Assembly (NCBI GenBank): GCA_903896615.1
Contig: CAITYM010000036.1
Span: 1-64,000, forward strand
Length of the DNA stretch: 64,000 bases
Direction of reading: 5' to 3'
Source of the DNA: an uncultured Burkholderiales bacterium
GTDB taxonomy: Bacteria > Pseudomonadota > Gammaproteobacteria > Burkholderiales > Burkholderiaceae_C
The notes under the pieces were generated by a model, which was not told the DNA's origin, made no database searches, and was given only the letters and a program-made list of their open reading frames with translations. Both the position numbers and the translations under genes were made by a program. The stretch's first letter is position 1; each line of letters begins with the position of its first letter. Positions 8,646 through 18,008 of this stretch are shown in pieces.

Positions 8646-9728
8646 ATGAATTCTTTAAACAATGTCCCCTTAACTGAATCAGATACTTTATCAACTGAGG
8701 TTAGAAACGGAGTCGGTTTCATTACGCTCAATCGCCCATCTGCCTTGAATACGATAAATATCGCAATGGTTAGGGTCATGCACAAAGCGTTGTTAGCATG
8801 GGCTGAAAATGCATCGGTAAAAGCGGTTGTAGTTCAAGGCAGCGGTGAAAAGGCATTTTGTGCGGGCGGAGATGTCCGTAGGGTTCACGAATGCATTACG
8901 AAAGGTTTAGAGGAATACCATGTTTTTTTCAAAGAAGAATTCGCTTTAAACGAATATATTTATAATTACCCTAAGCCTTATGTTGCGCTCATGAACGGTA
9001 TTGTGATGGGCGGTGGCATGGGTATCGCCCAGGGTGCAACATACAGAGTAGTCAATGAGACTACCAAAATTGCAATGCCTGAGACCGCAATCGGATATTT
9101 CCCAGACGTTGGAGGAAGTTATTTTCTTACACGTACTAACCCATCCATCGGCAAATACTTAGGACTTACGGGTAAGCACATTAATCACCATGACGCACTG
9201 TTTTGTAATCTAGCGGACTGGACATTACCTTTAAAACAATGGAATAATTTCACAAAGGAGTTAGAGCTAGTAGATTCTAAAAAGAATCCAATTGATCAAA
9301 GCATTGAAGATATTCTCATTAAACTTGGTGCCAGTCAAAGTTACGAGCAATCTAATATTCAGGATTCACGCACCCTGATTGAATCCGTTTTTTCAAGGGT
9401 TTCGCTGCATGCGATTTTTGAATCGTTGCATGAACATATGGATCAATCCTGGGCGCAGGAAACAACATCCAGCATGCTACGCAATTCGCCTCTTGCGATG
9501 GCCGCTACGTTACAACTACTTACTCAAGGCAGTAAACTTGGACTATCGGAGTGCTTCGCAGTTGAGTTGGAATTAACGAAGGACTGGCACTTAAAGGGCG
9601 AATTTTTAGAGGGCGTTCGCGCAGCGCTAATTGATAAAGATAAGAATCCAAAATGGAAGTATTCATTAAACGAAGTTGATACAAACCTTATCAAGAAGTA
9701 CTTCCCCTGTCTATTTAGATATCAATAA
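8646..9728 (+). CDS. 3-hydroxyisobutyryl-CoA hydrolase
   Basis: 360 residues, longer than a hydratase and the right length for HIBCH-type crotonases. Motifs: LNRPSALNTINI, EKAFCAGGDVRRVHE and MNGIVMGGGMGIAQG, followed by MPETAIGYFPDVGGSYFLTR, which is characteristic of the hydrolase branch. Removes CoA from 3-hydroxyisobutyryl-CoA, giving the substrate of the preceding dehydrogenase. Last gene of the cluster, 49 bp after mmsB. Confidence 0.9.
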   Translation: MNSLNNVPLTESDTLSTEVRNGVGFITLNRPSALNTINIAMVRVMHKALLAWAENASVKAVVVQGSGEKAFCAGGDVRRVHECITKGLEEYHVFFKEEFALNEYIYNYPKPYVALMNGIVMGGGMGIAQGATYRVVNETTKIAMPETAIGYFPDVGGSYFLTRTNPSIGKYLGLTGKHINHHDALFCNLADWTLPLKQWNNFTKELELVDSKKNPIDQSIEDILIKLGASQSYEQSNIQDSRTLIESVFSRVSLHAIFESLHEHMDQSWAQETTSSMLRNSPLAMAATLQLLTQGSKLGLSECFAVELELTKDWHLKGEFLEGVRAALIDKDKNPKWKYSLNEVDTNLIKKYFPCLFRYQ

Positions 9729-9782
9729 CTGAGCGTTAATGATCTAATGAGTTAACGAGTTCTTACATGTGATTGACTTATG

Positions 9783-9805
9783 GACTGCTTATTTAAAGAG
9801 CAGTC
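9783..9805. terminator. Hairpin between the hydrolase and ligB genes (possible bidirectional terminator)
   Basis: Perfect 7-bp inverted repeat GACTGCT / AGCAGTC around an AT-rich loop, between two convergent genes and touching the ligB stop codon. There is no long T-run on either side, so terminator activity is uncertain. Confidence 0.4.
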
Positions 9806-10649
9806 ATCTACACGCAAAAGCCATCAGTCCAGTTGCAGTATTAGAAATGGGTATGTGATAGTTTTCGTGCACTTTTCTAATATCAAACTCTTTTGCATCC
9901 CCTAATGCCCCTCGCATAGCAAGCCACATAAGGAGTTCAACTCCTTGGGTACCCGTTTGCTCTACCAACTCTTCTATACTGAACTTGGTTGCCCACATTG
10001 GATCGTGTTGCAGACTTTGCATGAATTCCAAATCGAATTTTTTATTAATAAAACCAGCTCTTGCACCATCTAATTGATGACTTAATCCGCCCGTACCAAG
10101 AATGACAACATTCTTCTTTTGATCCCAGCCCCTAATGGCACGCCCAACAGACTGACCCAGAGCAAAAACCCGCTTTGCACTGGGCAATGGGAACTGCACT
10201 GTATTAATGCAAATTGGGACAACTGTTACAGGACATTTGCCTGGCCATAATAATTTTAGAGGAATTGTAAATGCATGGTCAACAAGCATTTCTTGACAAC
10301 TCACTATATCAAATTCATCCTCAATAAGGCTATTAATAATATGCCAAGATAAATCTTGATCACCTATGAATGGGTCACTAACGGGGATACCCCATCCCTC
10401 ATCTGCGTTTGAATAAGAGGCTGCAGCGCCGATGGCAAAAGTTGGCATCTTATCAAGGAAAAAATTAAGTCCATGATCGTTATAAAAGACAACGGCGATG
10501 TCTGCATCTGAGTCAGATAACCATTTTTGAACGGGCGGGAAGCCATCGAAAAAAGGTTTCCAGTACGAATCTTGCTGCAATCCCTTTGCAATTGCAGATC
10601 CTATCGAGGGTATGTGGGAGCATGCAACTCCGCCAATAATATTTGCCAT
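9804..10649 (-). CDS. ligB: Protocatechuate 4,5-dioxygenase, beta subunit
   Basis: 281 residues of the class III extradiol dioxygenase family. Iron ligands are visible as His in CSHIPSIG (residue 12), His in YNDHGLNFF (near 59) and a late Glu. GLSHQLDGARAGF supplies the active-site base His. With LigA it opens the ring of protocatechuate between C4 and C5, feeding pyruvate and oxaloacetate formation. It follows ligA by 10 bp on the same strand. Other meta-cleavage genes (ligC, ligI, ligJ, ligK) are not adjacent. Confidence 0.9.
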   Translation of the reverse strand: MANIIGGVACSHIPSIGSAIAKGLQQDSYWKPFFDGFPPVQKWLSDSDADIAVVFYNDHGLNFFLDKMPTFAIGAAASYSNADEGWGIPVSDPFIGDQDLSWHIINSLIEDEFDIVSCQEMLVDHAFTIPLKLLWPGKCPVTVVPICINTVQFPLPSAKRVFALGQSVGRAIRGWDQKKNVVILGTGGLSHQLDGARAGFINKKFDLEFMQSLQHDPMWATKFSIEELVEQTGTQGVELLMWLAMRGALGDAKEFDIRKVHENYHIPISNTATGLMAFACR

Positions 10650-10659
10650 AAAACGAGCC

Positions 10660-10998
10660 TTAGTTGTATGCCTGCAATTTAGCCTTAAATTCTTCCTTAG
10701 AAAGCCCAGTCTGCTGCGCTCCTATATCTTGCACGTCCAAACCAAAGATACCGGCAAATTTAGCTAAATAGTAAATATTGCCGCCTGCCTCCAAAAGTTG
10801 TAAAACATTTTTAGAGCGGATTGCATCCATTTGTTCAGTACTTAAATTGTAAGAATGCATATAAGCATTCTCATCTGATTTAAAGGCATCTCTATTTTCT
10901 TTCGAGTTGAAAGAGAAACACATTTTGTTTAATGCAAATCCCTTTTGCGCTTGCTTTGGCCCAAATAATGTAGTGCCAGGAATAACTCTTTGGTTCAT
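10660..10998 (-). CDS. ligA: Protocatechuate 4,5-dioxygenase, alpha subunit
   Basis: 112 residues. The small subunit of LigAB, largely helical, caps the active site of LigB. The stretch IPGTTLFGPKQAQKGFALNKMC and the pattern YYLAKFAGIFGLDVQDIGAQQTG are typical. I chose ATG at 10998 (MNQRVIPG) because GAGGG lies about 7 nt upstream; the upstream ATG at 11061 adds 21 residues without a ribosome site. Forms an operon with ligB. Confidence 0.88.
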   Translation of the reverse strand: MNQRVIPGTTLFGPKQAQKGFALNKMCFSFNSKENRDAFKSDENAYMHSYNLSTEQMDAIRSKNVLQLLEAGGNIYYLAKFAGIFGLDVQDIGAQQTGLSKEEFKAKLQAYN

Positions 10999-11116
10999 AA
11001 AATGACCCTCATTTACGAAATCACAGACCGGTAGAAAATGGTTAGAGTACTTAATACTCAATTACAAATTTCAATTTGAAACGTCTATCAGCCTGGATTT
11101 TCACCAAATAATGCAT

Positions 11117-11142
11117 ATCAATATTTGATCCAAATCAATATT
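11117..11142. promoter_or_regulatory. Direct repeat upstream of ligA (candidate operator)
   Basis: ATCAATATT occurs at 11117-11125 and again at 11134-11142 (17-bp spacing), about 120-145 bp upstream of the ligA start. Position and spacing suit a regulator site, but no regulator gene is adjacent. Confidence 0.3.
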
Positions 11143-11202
11143 AATTAATAATGGCAAACTAAATATTCATGCCTCTTTATTGCGCCTTACTCTGACAGAC
11201 AG

Positions 11203-12507
11203 TTATCTACAAGTACGGGATTCGGTATAAATTAACTCTCCAAGACACAGCGCCTGAGTAAGTCCAAAGAAACTAGCCAAAAAGACCAGCCCAGTTATCT
11301 CAGTCGTTAATCCAAAGATAAGGCTGTGAAAGGTATAGGCGAAAACGAATATGGCTATTAGCCTAACGCTATCGACAGTTTTCCTCGCGTAAGCAACTGC
11401 AAAATAAAAGGGGACGACAAACTGCATCACACTTGAACATAGTCCCCAAATTCCTGATCTGACTGCACTCGTAATGATCTCATTATGGAATCCGGCCTTC
11501 GGCCAAATCCTTGTTTGCTCACTCGCAAACACCATAATCTCAGGCATATCCATGACTTTCATCCAACCAAGCTGTCCCCACCCCGATAAAGGTTGCTTTA
11601 AAAAATAAATGATCCCCATTCTGTACATGGAGATACGGTCTGATACCGAGGCGACTGGATTAATAGAGTTCCAATTGTAATCAACAAACTCATGCGCCCC
11701 TAAAGTTATATGCGCCGTGAATGTAGGTGCAAGCAAAGCAATAGCATAAGCACCACCCACAAAAAAACAAATTAGTCCTACTAATGATTTAAATACTCCG
11801 TACTTGGGTTTAAAGTAATAAAAAACTGCGCAAATACTCAACAAAGGAAGTGATGCCCATCCAGTTCTACTGCCCGACATGATTGACAAATAAATTCCTA
11901 CTATGAATACAGCGAAGACAATTACGGCATGAACTGAGCTCTTGAATTTAAAAATAATATATGGAGCCAGGGTCAAAATACTAAATAGGAGACATACTGC
12001 TCCTAATGTGAGTGGGTCTACAAAGTAAGTTGCAAGCCTATCGCTCCCCCAGTAAAAAGGAGCAACAGTACAAAATACCAAAGTAACGATAAGTGCAGCG
12101 GGAATGCTGCGTGTCATCCAAAGCTCAGTAATAGAACTATTAGACTCACCTTCACGCAACCAACCTGAAGCCACAGCCAAAAAGACAGGGATACAAAGTG
12201 CGATACGCAAAGGCGCATCAAACTCACGAGGCGAAAACTCTAGCCTAAAGATTTGACCAAGACTGACTGCTAAAAATGGACTCGCTAACATTAAGCAAAC
12301 CAATTTAAGCTTTGTCGAGTTTGGAGACTCAAAAAGCGTCTTTACCGAATTTACATTCTTAACTATAAATGCAACTGATAAGATAAAAGCGAGAATCGTA
12401 ACAGCACTAGCCCAGTGTTTAACTATTAAAATAAGTATTGGAAAAGAAAGTACTAAATTTCGCGTATTGATACTTTGGTAAATATTTTTTAAATCGAGGT
12501 TGCGCAT
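11203..12507 (-). CDS. O-antigen ligase / polymerase-like membrane protein (Wzy/WaaL family)
   Basis: 434 residues with about ten or more hydrophobic segments. A central SGSRTGWASLPLL and, after a large periplasmic loop, a GFHNEIITSAVRSGIWGL motif are typical of the Wzy_C domain: the Arg and His are functionally important in WaaL and Wzy proteins. Such proteins join or polymerise lipid-linked O-polysaccharide on the periplasmic face. The coding region is AT-rich. A glycosyltransferase-like gene lies divergently upstream. Whether it ligates or polymerises cannot be decided from sequence. Confidence 0.75.
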   Translation of the reverse strand: MRNLDLKNIYQSINTRNLVLSFPILILIVKHWASAVTILAFILSVAFIVKNVNSVKTLFESPNSTKLKLVCLMLASPFLAVSLGQIFRLEFSPREFDAPLRIALCIPVFLAVASGWLREGESNSSITELWMTRSIPAALIVTLVFCTVAPFYWGSDRLATYFVDPLTLGAVCLLFSILTLAPYIIFKFKSSVHAVIVFAVFIVGIYLSIMSGSRTGWASLPLLSICAVFYYFKPKYGVFKSLVGLICFFVGGAYAIALLAPTFTAHITLGAHEFVDYNWNSINPVASVSDRISMYRMGIIYFLKQPLSGWGQLGWMKVMDMPEIMVFASEQTRIWPKAGFHNEIITSAVRSGIWGLCSSVMQFVVPFYFAVAYARKTVDSVRLIAIFVFAYTFHSLIFGLTTEITGLVFLASFFGLTQALCLGELIYTESRTCR

Positions 12508-12802
12508 GTAATTGGAGTTTAAAAATATTTAATTACGCATTTTATAGAAATTAGGCCTAATAACTTGCTTGACACTACAATAACAAACTTTATTAGATAC
12601 ACCTACAAATCAAGCCATTAATTATAAATCATACTAAATGAGGCTCTTTATTGCGAAGTAGTTACTTACTAATTTTCTCTTGAGAGTAGATTTAACACGA
12701 TCAATTCAAGCATAATTCTCAAAAATCAAATTACGCCCAACCGGCCCAGGAAAAATACCTAGCCAAACTCGGCAAAAGACAGACCAATCCCTTGGAGAGC
12801 TC
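12508..12802. other. AT-rich divergent intergenic region
   Basis: About 295 bp between two divergent surface-polysaccharide genes; should hold both promoters. Distinctly AT-rich. No repeat or hairpin stands out. Confidence 0.4.
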
Positions 12803-13687
12803 TTGAAGAAACTATCGCAATATTCAATAACTGACTTCCTTTGTTTGAAGCCGCTTAGAGCTCTCATTAAAGAGCTCAGAAACGATTTGTTTTTAGCTTT
12901 TTACAAACGGCTAAAAGCTAAGGGTGAAGATGAATTCATCAAACAAAACTTCAGTAAAAATAAAAAGATTCTGATTATCATTGCTTTCGAACAAGATAAG
13001 GTACTGAATTGGTTACTGGCACTTAGTGCAATTAATTTAAAAGATTTTCAGTTGATGGTTTTCGACAACTCCAGAAATCCTCAGGCGCGCTCCAAAATCC
13101 GACAAACTTGTTTTCAATTTCAAATTCCCTACCTCGGCTTACCCTTCAACGGCACACGCCACCCTAACCGCTCTCACGGAATGGCAATGACATGGGTGTT
13201 TCACCGAATCATTAAAAAAATTGAACCCTCCTGGTTTGGATACCTGGATCATGATATGTTGCCCGTCAAGTCGGTACAAATTTCAAACTGTATTCCACAG
13301 GGACAAAATACCTATGGTTTTTTAAATGATGCGCCAGATTATTGGAATTTATGGGCTGGATACTGCTTCTACAATTACTCCAACGTCTCTCACCTGCCCT
13401 TAAACTTTCTTTATGATTTCTCAAGGGAACTGGATACAGGTGGAAGAAACTGGCCCTATTTATATGCTCATCAAAATAAAGATGATGTTAAGCATGCGAC
13501 CAGTATTAACCGTTCAGTTTTTGTCCCGCCTGACCAAACCCGCACTGTGCAGCTAATTGACGATGCCTGGATTCACGTAGGAGGAGTTAGTTACAACAAT
13601 AATTTGCAACCCAAGGAATACTTCTTTGAGCAACTGGTTAATACCTTATTAAGTGGAATTCCATTTGATAGCCTCCACAAAGATTGA
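12803..13687 (+). CDS. Glycosyltransferase-like protein (GT-A type, tentative)
   Basis: 294 residues. The central region reads as a GT-A nucleotide-sugar domain: a hydrophobic strand KKILIIIAFEQDKVLNWL near 53, an LMVFDNSRNP strand near 90 and an acidic GYLDHDMLPVK near 150 that could be the metal-binding DxD. The role in surface-sugar transfer is inferred from this and from the neighbouring Wzy/WaaL-like gene. Translation starts at TTG with GGAGAG 3 nt upstream. Family not firmly recognised. Confidence 0.45.
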   Translation: MKKLSQYSITDFLCLKPLRALIKELRNDLFLAFYKRLKAKGEDEFIKQNFSKNKKILIIIAFEQDKVLNWLLALSAINLKDFQLMVFDNSRNPQARSKIRQTCFQFQIPYLGLPFNGTRHPNRSHGMAMTWVFHRIIKKIEPSWFGYLDHDMLPVKSVQISNCIPQGQNTYGFLNDAPDYWNLWAGYCFYNYSNVSHLPLNFLYDFSRELDTGGRNWPYLYAHQNKDDVKHATSINRSVFVPPDQTRTVQLIDDAWIHVGGVSYNNNLQPKEYFFEQLVNTLLSGIPFDSLHKD

Positions 13688-13708
13688 AAGTCAGATTTAC
13701 AAATAAAA

Positions 13709-13740
13709 ATGCGCCTGGGTGAAATTCACCTAGGCGCATT
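13709..13740. terminator. Bidirectional Rho-independent terminator
   Basis: Near-perfect 14-bp inverted repeat, AATGCGCCTGGGTGAA against TTCACCTAGGCGCATT, between the convergent glycosyltransferase-like gene and tRNA-Ser. On the minus strand it is followed by a T-rich tract, so it mainly ends the lysC-tRNA transcript. Confidence 0.8.
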
Positions 13741-13751
13741 CTCATTGCTAT

Positions 13752-13844
13752 TGGCGGAAACGGAGGGATTCGAACCCTCGATGGAGCTCATCACCCCATA
13801 CTCCCTTAGCAGGGGAGCACCTTCGGCCACTCGGTCACGTTTCC
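13752..13844 (-). tRNA. tRNA-Ser (anticodon GCU)
   Basis: 93-nt gene on the minus strand with a long variable arm and encoded CCA. The acceptor stem GGAAACG pairs with CGTTTCC. Anticodon GCT (plus-strand AGC at 13808-13810) sits in loop CTGCTAA, the T arm contains GGTTCGAATCC. Reads AGC/AGU codons. It lies 11 bp after lysC on the same strand and may be co-transcribed with it. Its 3' end faces the accessory genes at 9.8-13.7 kb. Confidence 0.95.
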
Positions 13845-13855
13845 TGTAGCTTGGA

Positions 13856-15124
13856 TTATGCCTTAACTTGGTCCAAGTCAAAGGCCTTATGCAGTGCACG
13901 AACTGCTAATTCCATGTATTTTTCATCAATTACAACAGATGTTTTGATCTCACTGGTAGAAATCATTTGAATATTAATGCCTTCTTCACTGAGGGTTCTA
14001 AACATTTTGCTTGCAATTCCTACGTGTGAGCGCATACCAATACCCACTATAGAGACCTTACAAATTTTGGTATCGCCTAGCGCTTCTGTAGAACCCAATG
14101 TAGGCAATACCTTTGTTTTAAGTAAATCCATAGCACGAGCGTAGTCATTTCTATGAACGGTAAAGCTAAAGTCAGTACGTCCGTCCTTGCCAATATTTTG
14201 GATGATCATGTCGACTTCGATATTACCCTCTGCAACGGCTCCAAGTATTTGGTAGGCAATTCCTGGCTTATCGGGAACACCAATAATTGAGATTTTGGCT
14301 TCGTCGCGATTAAATGCGATACCTGAGACGACAGCTTGTTCCATTTGTGTATCTTCCTCAAAAGTAATTAAGGTGCCAGATTTGGCCTCTTCTTGAATAT
14401 TTATATCCCAATCGGTAAAACTAGACAGCACGCGAAGGGGAACCTTGTATTTTCCAGCAAATTCAACAGATCTGATTTGAAGGACCTTGCTACCCAGCGA
14501 GGCCATCTCAAGCATTTCCTCAAAAGAAACAGTTTTAAGGCGCCTAGCCTCGGGCACCACTCTGGGGTCAGTTGTGTAAACCCCGTCAACATCGGTGTAG
14601 ATCAAACACTCATCAGCTTTAAGGGCAGCCGCTACCGCAACTGCAGATGTATCAGAGCCGCCGCGACCAAGAGTGGTGATGTTTTGATTATCATCTACCC
14701 CTTGGAATCCGGTGATGATCACCACTCTTCCAGCCTTTAAATCTCCCCGAACGCGCACATCATCAATAGATTCAATCCGGGCCTTTGTAAATGCGCTATC
14801 GGTTCTTATAGGAACTTGCCAGCCCGCATAACTAACTGCTTGCATGCCCTCACTTTGAAGGGCTATTGCTAAAAGTGCTGAAGAGGCCTGCTCACCGGTG
14901 GAGGCGAGCATATCCAATTCACGCATGTAAGACGCTGTTTCCTTGGATGGGGCTAATTCTTTTGCCAGACCAAGCAAACGATTCGTCTCCCCACTCATAG
15001 CGGATGGGACTACAACCATTTGATGCCCTGCTCGGGCCCACTTGGCTACACGTTTTGCCACATTTTTAATGCGCTCAGGGGACCCCATTGAGGTTCCGCC
15101 GTACTTATGAACTATTAGTGCCAT
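13856..15124 (-). CDS. lysC: Aspartate kinase
   Basis: 422 residues. Phosphorylates aspartate, the entry to lysine, threonine, methionine and diaminopimelate synthesis. The N-terminal kinase domain opens with VHKYGGTSMG; GFQGVDDNQNITTLGRGGSDTS follows near 140. The C-terminal part has two ACT regulatory domains (from about 265 and 345, the second with VGIGMRSHVGIASKMF and INIQMISTSEI), which bind lysine or threonine for feedback control. The length fits the Burkholderiales class. tRNA-Ser follows directly. Confidence 0.95.
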   Translation of the reverse strand: MALIVHKYGGTSMGSPERIKNVAKRVAKWARAGHQMVVVPSAMSGETNRLLGLAKELAPSKETASYMRELDMLASTGEQASSALLAIALQSEGMQAVSYAGWQVPIRTDSAFTKARIESIDDVRVRGDLKAGRVVIITGFQGVDDNQNITTLGRGGSDTSAVAVAAALKADECLIYTDVDGVYTTDPRVVPEARRLKTVSFEEMLEMASLGSKVLQIRSVEFAGKYKVPLRVLSSFTDWDINIQEEAKSGTLITFEEDTQMEQAVVSGIAFNRDEAKISIIGVPDKPGIAYQILGAVAEGNIEVDMIIQNIGKDGRTDFSFTVHRNDYARAMDLLKTKVLPTLGSTEALGDTKICKVSIVGIGMRSHVGIASKMFRTLSEEGINIQMISTSEIKTSVVIDEKYMELAVRALHKAFDLDQVKA

Positions 15125-15163
15125 TTGATTTTTGTTGTAACAACTGTCTCAAGGACAAACCGT

Positions 15164-16177
15164 CTATTGTAACAATTCAGACCAGCCCAGTACGTCCCCC
15201 TGTCGAATCACAAACCCTAGCCCAAGTTTTAAGTCGATTTTGTGTCCTCGTGTCTTACAGTTCGTAATTTGGGAAATTAGTTCCTGCAATTGGGTGTTTG
15301 AGGGGGTAGCGCCAAGACCTGAGAACCAAAACCGTAAGACATTTGCGCACCTGTGCTCGCTTAGACTTTGAAGCAACTTAATTTTTGGGGGATCCCCCAC
15401 TTGGTTCAAGTCCTCTTCAGCCAGTTCGTTTAACAAAACTTGGGCCTGCGCAGCATGCCTTGCACTGCGCGCAGCCGTTTGGCGAAAAGAGGGGAAAGCT
15501 TTATAAATAGCGGGAATCACATCTGCACGAATTTTATTGCGAGTAAATTGAGTGTCCTGGTTGCTAGGGTCTTCAATCCATTCCTGACCCTTAGAGCGAA
15601 GCCACCCCTTAATGTCCTCAGAGCTGACGTCTAAAAAGGGGCGGTAATACGTCACCCCTAGCCGCTTAAAGCTAGGTGCCATACTAGATAAGCCTGGCAA
15701 TCCTGCGCCCCTTGATAAAGCGAGTAACAAGGTCTCCACTTGATCATCAGCGTGTTGACCCAAAAGAACGCTGTGAATCTTAGCGCCCCATTCGCTGGAG
15801 AGTACACCTGCAATTGCTTTATACCGAGCAAGGCGTGCGGCCTCCTCTGGGCTTTCCCCCAATTTATGCGAGGCCTTAATGTACTCAATATGCAAAGGCA
15901 CCCCATAACGCTCACAAAACCGGGAACAGTGCTCAGCAAAAGCGTCTGCTGCGACTTGGAGCCCATGGTGTATGTGGATAGCCTTCAAGGGGCTTTCATT
16001 ACCCACTCCAGTTGGTTGAGGATTTAAGGCAAGTTGCTCTATACAAGCCAATAAAAGTGCCGTGGAATCAGCACCCCCACTGAACGCTACAGCTATAGGC
16101 AGTGTAGGATTGATTCCAAGCACTTCGATCTTACTGACCAAGTCAACATGGTCAAGCCTCGCTCTGTTTTTGTTCAT
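15164..16177 (-). CDS. tilS: tRNA(Ile) lysidine synthetase
   Basis: 337 residues. Converts C34 of the CAU-anticodon tRNA-Ile to lysidine so that it reads AUA. The PP-loop AVAFSGGADSTALLLA near residue 28 is clear, followed by HIHHGLQ and the GQHADDQVETLLLALSRGAG block. A shorter, less conserved C-terminal region follows. It lies between accA and lysC, all on the minus strand. Confidence 0.92.
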   Translation of the reverse strand: MNKNRARLDHVDLVSKIEVLGINPTLPIAVAFSGGADSTALLLACIEQLALNPQPTGVGNESPLKAIHIHHGLQVAADAFAEHCSRFCERYGVPLHIEYIKASHKLGESPEEAARLARYKAIAGVLSSEWGAKIHSVLLGQHADDQVETLLLALSRGAGLPGLSSMAPSFKRLGVTYYRPFLDVSSEDIKGWLRSKGQEWIEDPSNQDTQFTRNKIRADVIPAIYKAFPSFRQTAARSARHAAQAQVLLNELAEEDLNQVGDPPKIKLLQSLSEHRCANVLRFWFSGLGATPSNTQLQELISQITNCKTRGHKIDLKLGLGFVIRQGDVLGWSELLQ

Positions 16178-16256
16178 GAAAATGGACTCGTCAGCTGAGT
16201 CATTAGTACTTAGGCCGCTTAGTCATTTAGCCACTATGGCCTCAAGACGTTGGCCC

Positions 16257-17237
16257 CTAAGCTCCCGCCTCTGCTTTGGTGTCGCTATACCGACCATAAC
16301 TTTGCAGGCGATCATACCTACGATCGAGTAGCTCTTTGAGCTTTAAATCACTGACTTGGCGAAGTGCGTCATTGAGACCTCGTTTTAGTTGAGCGCAGAT
16401 TTGTTTAACATCACGGTGAGCTCCACCAACAGGCTCGCTTACGATTTTGTCGATCAATCCAAGGGCTTTGAGCCGGTGAGCGGTAATACCTAACGCTTCC
16501 GCGGCGTCACTGGCACGATCAGAAGTTTTCCACAAAATAGATGCACAACCTTCGGGACTAATGACTGAGTAGATAGAGAACTGAAGCATCAACACCTGAT
16601 CAGCAACACTGATTGCAAGTGCCCCGCCTGAGCCACCCTCGCCGATAATTGTCGTAATGATTGGAACTTCAAGTTGAGCCATCTCAAAGATATTACGCCC
16701 AATGGCTTCACTTTGCCCCCTCTCCTCTGCGTCAATTCCAGGATATGCGCCAGGCGTGTCCACAAAGGTAAAAACCGGCAACTTGAATTTTTCAGCCGTC
16801 TTCATCAAACGAAGGGCCTTGCGGTAACCCTCCGGTCTGGTCATTCCGAAATTTCTAGTTGCACGCTCTTTTGTATCCCGTCCCTTTTGGTGACCGAGCA
16901 CCATACAAGGTGTGCCGTTAAAGCGCGCCAACCCCCCCACAATACTCAGGTCATCTGAGAAATGCCTATCCCCGTGCATTTCCTTGAAATCGGAAAAAAT
17001 CTCTCGAACATAGTCAAGGGTGTAGGGACGCTCGGGGTGCCTTGCTATTTTGGTGATTTGCCAAGGCGTCAAATCACTGTAAATGTCTTTGGTAAGCTGC
17101 TGGCTTTTCTTGGATAGTTGCTCTATCTCCTGTGAGATATCTACAGCCGATTCGCTTTGTACATATCTCAACTCTTCGATCTTGCCCTCTAATTCGGCAA
17201 TAGGCGCCTCAAAATCTAGAAATGTCTTTTTACTCAA
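16257..17237 (-). CDS. accA: Acetyl-CoA carboxylase carboxyltransferase, alpha subunit
   Basis: 326 residues. With AccD it transfers CO2 from biotin to acetyl-CoA, making malonyl-CoA for fatty-acid synthesis. Conserved blocks visible: [50 protein letters not shown] and [10 protein letters not shown]. It starts at TTG with AGGAG 7 nt upstream. The upstream AlkA-like gene ends 114 bp away on the same strand. Confidence 0.95.
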   Translation of the reverse strand: MSKKTFLDFEAPIAELEGKIEELRYVQSESAVDISQEIEQLSKKSQQLTKDIYSDLTPWQITKIARHPERPYTLDYVREIFSDFKEMHGDRHFSDDLSIVGGLARFNGTPCMVLGHQKGRDTKERATRNFGMTRPEGYRKALRLMKTAEKFKLPVFTFVDTPGAYPGIDAEERGQSEAIGRNIFEMAQLEVPIITTIIGEGGSGGALAISVADQVLMLQFSIYSVISPEGCASILWKTSDRASDAAEALGITAHRLKALGLIDKIVSEPVGGAHRDVKQICAQLKRGLNDALRQVSDLKLKELLDRRYDRLQSYGRYSDTKAEAGA

Positions 17238-17351
17238 ACAGAACTCCTGTAGATATGGGCTAGGGGCCCATCTATTTGCGTAATTATCCCCTAAAGAGGT
17301 GGGATAGCAATAGTAAAAATTAACTATTTATGATTAATAACGGAGCTAAAG

Positions 17352-18008
17352 TCAATATTCAACCGGCACCGGATCCAGGGAACGCCAGATATACCAAGTT
17401 GCGACACTGCAAAACGGGGCCCAAGGTGCTGCGACCTCTCTTGCCTCACTTCTGCTAACAGACTCGCCTGAGAAGTAATTTTGGCTGATACCGTTAATCA
17501 ACCCCACATCATCTAAAGGTAAGACGTTGGGCCTCATAAGATGAAAAATAAGTAACATTTCAGCAGTCCAGCGACCAATTCCCCGGATAGCTACCAACTC
17601 AGCAATTATTTCCTCATCTTGCATGCCTTCCCACTCTTTGACACGCACTCCCCCGTTATCAAAATGCAAGGCTAGATCAACCAAGTACTCTACTTTACGC
17701 GCTGAGAGCCCTGCGGCACGCATATCGTCAACTTTCATTTTTAAGAGACTTGCTGGCGTAAGTTTTTTGGTCAGCATTATGAAGCGTTCCCAAACAGTTT
17801 GAGCTGCTTTGACCGAAATCTGCTGGCCAACTATGCTTCGAGCTAGAGTTACAAAGGCGTCGCCTCTTGACTGCAAACAAGCCTCCCCAAACTGAGGTAT
17901 GAGGCGGCGCATAACGCGGTCTTTTTTAGACAAGTGTTTACAAGCTTCTTCCCAGTAATTGGGGGTGACAATTATGACCTCATCAGTCTTTACTTTAGAG
18001 GCGGACAT
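17352..18008 (-). CDS. DNA-3-methyladenine glycosylase (AlkA-like, HhH-GPD family)
   Basis: 218 residues. Removes alkylated bases to start base-excision repair. The helix-hairpin-helix reads LVAIRGIGRWTAEMLLIF near 150 and is followed by LPLDDVGL with the catalytic Asp. VTLARSIVGQQIS near 55 is the other family hallmark. There is no iron-sulfur Cys cluster, unlike Nth or MutY. The ATG directly abuts the cysS stop codon, so translation is probably coupled. Confidence 0.88.
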   Translation of the reverse strand: MSASKVKTDEVIIVTPNYWEEACKHLSKKDRVMRRLIPQFGEACLQSRGDAFVTLARSIVGQQISVKAAQTVWERFIMLTKKLTPASLLKMKVDDMRAAGLSARKVEYLVDLALHFDNGGVRVKEWEGMQDEEIIAELVAIRGIGRWTAEMLLIFHLMRPNVLPLDDVGLINGISQNYFSGESVSRSEAREVAAPWAPFCSVATWYIWRSLDPVPVEY

